From: Roseburia sp. 831b
GTDB lineage: Bacteria > Bacillota > Clostridia > Lachnospirales > Lachnospiraceae
Direction of reading: 5' to 3'
DNA: 64,000 nucleotides
Assembly (NCBI RefSeq): GCF_001940165.2
Contig: NZ_CP135162.1
Location: forward strand, 1,353,501-1,417,500
In this document: piece by piece, positions 61,202 to 64,000 of the stretch
Layout: every line of letters starts with the position of its first letter
How positions within the stretch are numbered: the first letter of the stretch is position 1
Notes under the pieces: model-generated
Seen by the model: only the letters and a program-made list of their open reading frames with translations
Database searches by the model: none
What the model was told of the DNA's origin: nothing
Translations under genes and position numbers: made by a program

Positions 61202-63052
61202 CTACTTTAATTCAAATTCAAATCTACACAATTCTGGTTTATCCGGAAACAATGGTTTAATCAAAATCTGTCGATTTCTTAACATATCAGAGCGTTCAAA
61301 TATGAACTCAGATAAAGGATTAATAATAACAGTTTCCATAACATTCAGAAGGCCACGACCCCCATTCTGTTTTCCCGCTTTCATTCCGATAGACGCAAAA
61401 ATCTCATCTTCATTTTCGAATGCGATTTTTGCACCATATCTCTCTTCTACGAAATCTTCTATTGCCTTAAACTTAAGTTTTGCAATTTCAGTAAATACAG
61501 TCGGATCATCAATAAAATTAAAAGCAACAATATTATCACCAATACGATTTAATAACTCTGGTCTTCCAAGTTCTTCAATAAAGTGTTTCTGAACCTTTTC
61601 AACAAACTGTCTTTTCACTTCCTTAGGATCCATATCAGGACTAATTTCCGCAGCTCCTATATTAGAAGTGAAAATAATTATTGTTTCAGAGAAATATACT
61701 GTCTCACCCTTACCATCAGTAAGACGACCATCTTCTAGTATCTGAAGAAACTTATCAAGAATTCTTCCATGAGCCTTCTCAATCTCATCAAATAACAATA
61801 CGCAGAACGGTTTTTCTTTTACAGCATTCGTAAGTTGCCCTCCAGCTTCATATCCTACATATCCAGGAGGTGCACCTACTAGTCTTTGATCACTATGTTC
61901 ATGATTATATTCGGACATATCAAATCGTATGCATGCATCCTCATCCCCAAATACAAAACTAGCTAATGCCTTTGCAAGTTCAGTCTTTCCTACACCTGTA
62001 GGTCCAACGAAGAACAAAGTTCCCTTTGGTTTTTTCTGTTTTGAAGAATGCTGCAAACCAGAAAATCCAGTATATGCTCGTATAATTACATCCTTTACCT
62101 TTGAAATTGCGTCATCCTGGCCTTTTACTCTCTTTCCAAGTTCTTCCTCAATACGCTCAATTTTATCCTTTGATAATTCCTCCCAAGGGCTCACCTTCTC
62201 ACCATACTTAAATAAATTAATAAGTTTTTCAAATGACATCTTTTCTGACATCTGACGCGACAACTTCATCATCTGAGCAATATCTTTAAGAGAAAAACCA
62301 TCTAGTGCATCGATAAGATCATCCTTAGCTGTTTTATCAGAAATAATATCCTGAGTGATATTAAAGCATGCTCTATTTGTATCAATGAAATGTTCTCTTT
62401 CATTATGACCTGGCAAAGGTACACTCACAGAACTAACCATAGAGTTATTTAAATAAAATGCCGGCGGAATCATTGCGTTATTATGAGCTACAATAACCAC
62501 AATGTTTCCAATATCTGCAAAACTACTATCAAGCATATTGTATGACTGACCTGCTTCTAAAGTTTTACCTAATGTCGCCAAATAATCTCTTTCTTTTTCC
62601 GATAATGAATTAGCATTCCCAAATATGTAATCTGAATAATCTAAAATAAAAGCCGTCTTATTAGAACTATTTTTCATTACATTCAACATATATGGGAAAA
62701 ATTCATCTGGGGATTTATAACAGTTACCACTCTGATTATTATTATCTTCCAAATCATAATTACCTAAGTCATAATCATTAGTATCTGTTCCCTGAGTGTC
62801 TTGAGGAGATACTCCTGTAATCTCATCAGATACACTATAATCAATTCCATCTACACGGTCCCACTTAATCACCTGCTTATATCCCTTATCTCTTACATAA
62901 GAAATAATCGTGTTTATCACTGATTCGTATTTCCCTGAGTTTTTAGGATTGAGCATTATATCAGCAGTGTTTCCATAAACTATAACCGAAGACTTATAGC
63001 CAATATCCCTACTGAAACGCTCCAACCAAAGGTTCAATTCCTTATCTGCCAT
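61202..63052 (-). CDS. Clp/AAA_2 ATPase with degenerate first ATPase domain
   Basis: 616 residues. Residues 1-290 resemble an AAA domain without Walker A (SVIVYGNTADIML, TAFILDYSDYIFGN, IVVIVAHNNAMIPP). Residues about 320-600 are a Clp D2-type domain: FVGPTGVGKTELAKALASFV near 347, pore loop GAPPGYVGYEAGGQL, Walker B CVLLFDEIEKAHGRIL, TSNIGAAEI and Arg-rich ELGRPELLNRIGD. No ClpP-binding loop is obvious. It should thread or remodel proteins. Its ATG overlaps the upstream stop (TAATG), and it is followed by the NrdG-like gene. Confidence 0.92.
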   Translation of the reverse strand: MADKELNLWLERFSRDIGYKSSVIVYGNTADIMLNPKNSGKYESVINTIISYVRDKGYKQVIKWDRVDGIDYSVSDEITGVSPQDTQGTDTNDYDLGNYDLEDNNNQSGNCYKSPDEFFPYMLNVMKNSSNKTAFILDYSDYIFGNANSLSEKERDYLATLGKTLEAGQSYNMLDSSFADIGNIVVIVAHNNAMIPPAFYLNNSMVSSVSVPLPGHNEREHFIDTNRACFNITQDIISDKTAKDDLIDALDGFSLKDIAQMMKLSRQMSEKMSFEKLINLFKYGEKVSPWEELSKDKIERIEEELGKRVKGQDDAISKVKDVIIRAYTGFSGLQHSSKQKKPKGTLFFVGPTGVGKTELAKALASFVFGDEDACIRFDMSEYNHEHSDQRLVGAPPGYVGYEAGGQLTNAVKEKPFCVLLFDEIEKAHGRILDKFLQILEDGRLTDGKGETVYFSETIIIFTSNIGAAEISPDMDPKEVKRQFVEKVQKHFIEELGRPELLNRIGDNIVAFNFIDDPTVFTEIAKLKFKAIEDFVEERYGAKIAFENEDEIFASIGMKAGKQNGGRGLLNVMETVIINPLSEFIFERSDMLRNRQILIKPLFPDKPELCRFEFELK

Positions 63053-64000
63053 TATGCTTTTCTCCCTTCATTATTTGGTAGACTGCTAGCATCCATTGAA
63101 AGTCTATCAGGATTCTGCCACAGTACTCTTTCATCTGACAGCTTTACGGAGTACACTTGTTCAAGATCAACATTAAACTTTTCAATATCCTTCAAACATG
63201 TCATTCCTGCATAATTATCAAACTTATACGCTATCTTTCCATGTAAATCCACATTACAAACTGCGCGTTTACCAGATGGTTGCTTTGCAACTATCTTTAC
63301 AAAATTCTTTCCATCTGTTCGTACTAACTGAGGCTTCTCTACAGTAAATTCTTGACTCTTAAGCTGCTTTACAATTGCCATAACAGTTTCTCGTCTGGCC
63401 TCCTCTGAAATAAGTGTTTCATCTACCTCACTCTCAAGTGAAGCCACCTGTTCCTCAACTGTTTCTGCATCTAGAGTTCCTGATTCCAAATCAAATCTAA
63501 GTTTACTAATCTTATCCAAGAATTCTTGAGTCTTTTCCTGATTCTCAATTTTTTCAGTCTTAAGTCTTTCCTCAGCTTCACCAATAGCTTGTGCTACATC
63601 TTTCTGACGGTTTTTCTTAACCGTATTTTTTTTCCACTCAGCTGCTTTGCTTTCCGCAACTGAAATAACCGATGATGACTTTTTTCTAAGCTCGGCTGAA
63701 CTAGTCAGCTTACCACTTTCAATTTCACTTCTAAGTTGTTGCATTTTCTCTATTGAATAATTCACTACAATAGGATCTGTTATCGTTTGTATGATTTCAA
63801 AATACTCTTTTATTAAAACATTCTGTTGATGTTCTTTTTCTGCACGAAGAGCCTCTACTCGCATTCTCTCCGCACGTTCAAATTGTTCACGCGCTTCTGA
63901 AGCTAAAGAAGACATGCTTCTGATATAAGAACCCACTTCCAAACTGAGATCCCTTGCTTCTTCAGGATCTGAAGTGAGCAAGCTTCTGATTCTGGAAAGA
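63052..64000 (-). CDS. Coiled-coil protein of the AAA+/NrdG-like operon (5' end beyond window)
   Basis: The frame is open to the right edge, so this is partial. The visible 300-plus residues are mostly coiled coil (SSLASEAREQFERAERMRVE; VAQAIGEAEERLKTEKIENQ; SLESEVDETLISEEARRETV) followed by a compact beta-rich C-terminus (VRTDGKNFVKIVAKQPSGKR; DLHGKIAYKFDNYAG). It overlaps the AAA+ gene as TAATG, so the two are coupled. It may be a scaffold or substrate adaptor for the ATPase. Confidence 0.7.
   Translation of the reverse strand, partial: LSRIRSLLTSDPEEARDLSLEVGSYIRSMSSLASEAREQFERAERMRVEALRAEKEHQQNVLIKEYFEIIQTITDPIVVNYSIEKMQQLRSEIESGKLTSSAELRKKSSSVISVAESKAAEWKKNTVKKNRQKDVAQAIGEAEERLKTEKIENQEKTQEFLDKISKLRFDLESGTLDAETVEEQVASLESEVDETLISEEARRETVMAIVKQLKSQEFTVEKPQLVRTDGKNFVKIVAKQPSGKRAVCNVDLHGKIAYKFDNYAGMTCLKDIEKFNVDLEQVYSVKLSDERVLWQNPDRLSMDASSLPNNEGRKA

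Larger units (their letters stand above)
2829..64000. mobile_element. Large serine-recombinase island inserted in spoIVB (left part; right end not reached)
   Basis: The left boundary is set by the truncated spoIVB and three tandem serine recombinases facing it. From there on the content is accessory: toxin gene, SOS module, AbiH, Shedu-like, phosphorothioation operon, RtcB module, RiPP cluster and insertion sequences. No conjugation genes (relaxase, VirB4, coupling protein) are seen, so this may be an integrative mobilizable or defence island rather than a full ICE, or those genes lie to the right. The right part could also consist of nested older insertions. The boundary at 64000 is only the window edge. 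Confidence 0.6.

Noticed and set aside
1..64000. CRISPR array
   Set aside because: No regularly spaced direct repeats of 24-40 bases were seen anywhere.
1..64000. rRNA operon or complete tRNA gene
   Set aside because: No conserved rRNA segments or full cloverleaf sequences noticed on either strand.

Overview
The window looks like a spore-forming, low-GC Clostridia genome, most likely Lachnospiraceae. The evidence is AT-rich DNA, strong AGGAGG-type ribosome binding sites, the 3' end of spoIVB (a sporulation protease) near the left edge, and gene families typical of gut Clostridia. Almost everything from about 2.83 kb to the right edge behaves as one large mobile/accessory island. spoIVB is cut about 41 codons before its stop, and immediately beyond the cut lie three tandem large serine recombinases. 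The rest of spoIVB is not in the window, so the island is longer than 61 kb or its other end is rearranged.

Layout. 0.1-2.6 kb: chromosomal flank with an SGNH-like/MBOAT pair for O-acylation of a surface polymer. 2.7-7.8 kb: spoIVB remnant, attachment junction and three serine recombinases. 7.9-10.7 kb: small genes, including a MazF-type toxin, two small proteins that resemble catalytically dead resolvase domains, a probable structured RNA and an XRE regulator. 11.2-14.4 kb: SOS-type module of a Y-family DNA polymerase and accessory gene divergent from a LexA-like self-cleaving repressor. 14.5-18.9 kb: AbiH, macrodomain, peptide deformylase-like, Spx/ArsC-like, PAS, DUF188 and Shedu-like (DUF4263) genes. 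19.2-40.4 kb: one nine-gene defence operon plus its regulator, best explained as an SspABCD-SspFGH-like DNA phosphorothioation system. Its order is regulator-D-B-C-A-F-G-H followed by a second, diverged B/C-like pair (DUF4007-like protein plus giant ATPase). 40.6-42.1 kb: small membrane, acidic and cysteine-containing proteins.

42.5-52 kb: an apparent RNA-repair module. RtcB RNA ligase, a small Cys protein, a MoxR ATPase and a DUF2201 metallopeptidase-VWA protein form one operon. A second transcription unit begins with a ~300-nt RNA that folds into one very long nested hairpin ending in a U-tract, followed by an unrecognised 467-aa protein; a WYL regulator is convergent to it. Both units, and a small zinc-ribbon gene divergent from the RNA, carry the same 15-bp dyad TGACA-N5-TGTCA 11 bp upstream of a -10 element, so they look like one regulon. 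A ThuA gene and a broken sugar isomerase gene sit between them. 52-53.2 kb: debris (kinase fragment, IS256-type transposase fragment).

53.2-58.8 kb: a RiPP-type gene cluster with a 36-residue precursor, three radical SAM enzymes, an HprK-like kinase, an unknown protein and an FAD reductase-like protein. 58.9-60.3 kb: an IS3-family insertion sequence with CTC target duplication that cuts a frameshifted HTH gene. 60.6-64 kb: a three-gene operon of a coiled-coil protein (cut by the window edge), a Clp/AAA+ ATPase with a degenerate first ATPase domain, and an NrdG-like radical SAM activase.

The most promising material for new biology is the RtcB/long-hairpin-RNA regulon, the duplicated B/C pair in the phosphorothioation operon, the AAA+/NrdG-like operon, the RiPP cluster and the spoIVB interruption. 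All function calls come from reading motifs; no database search was run.
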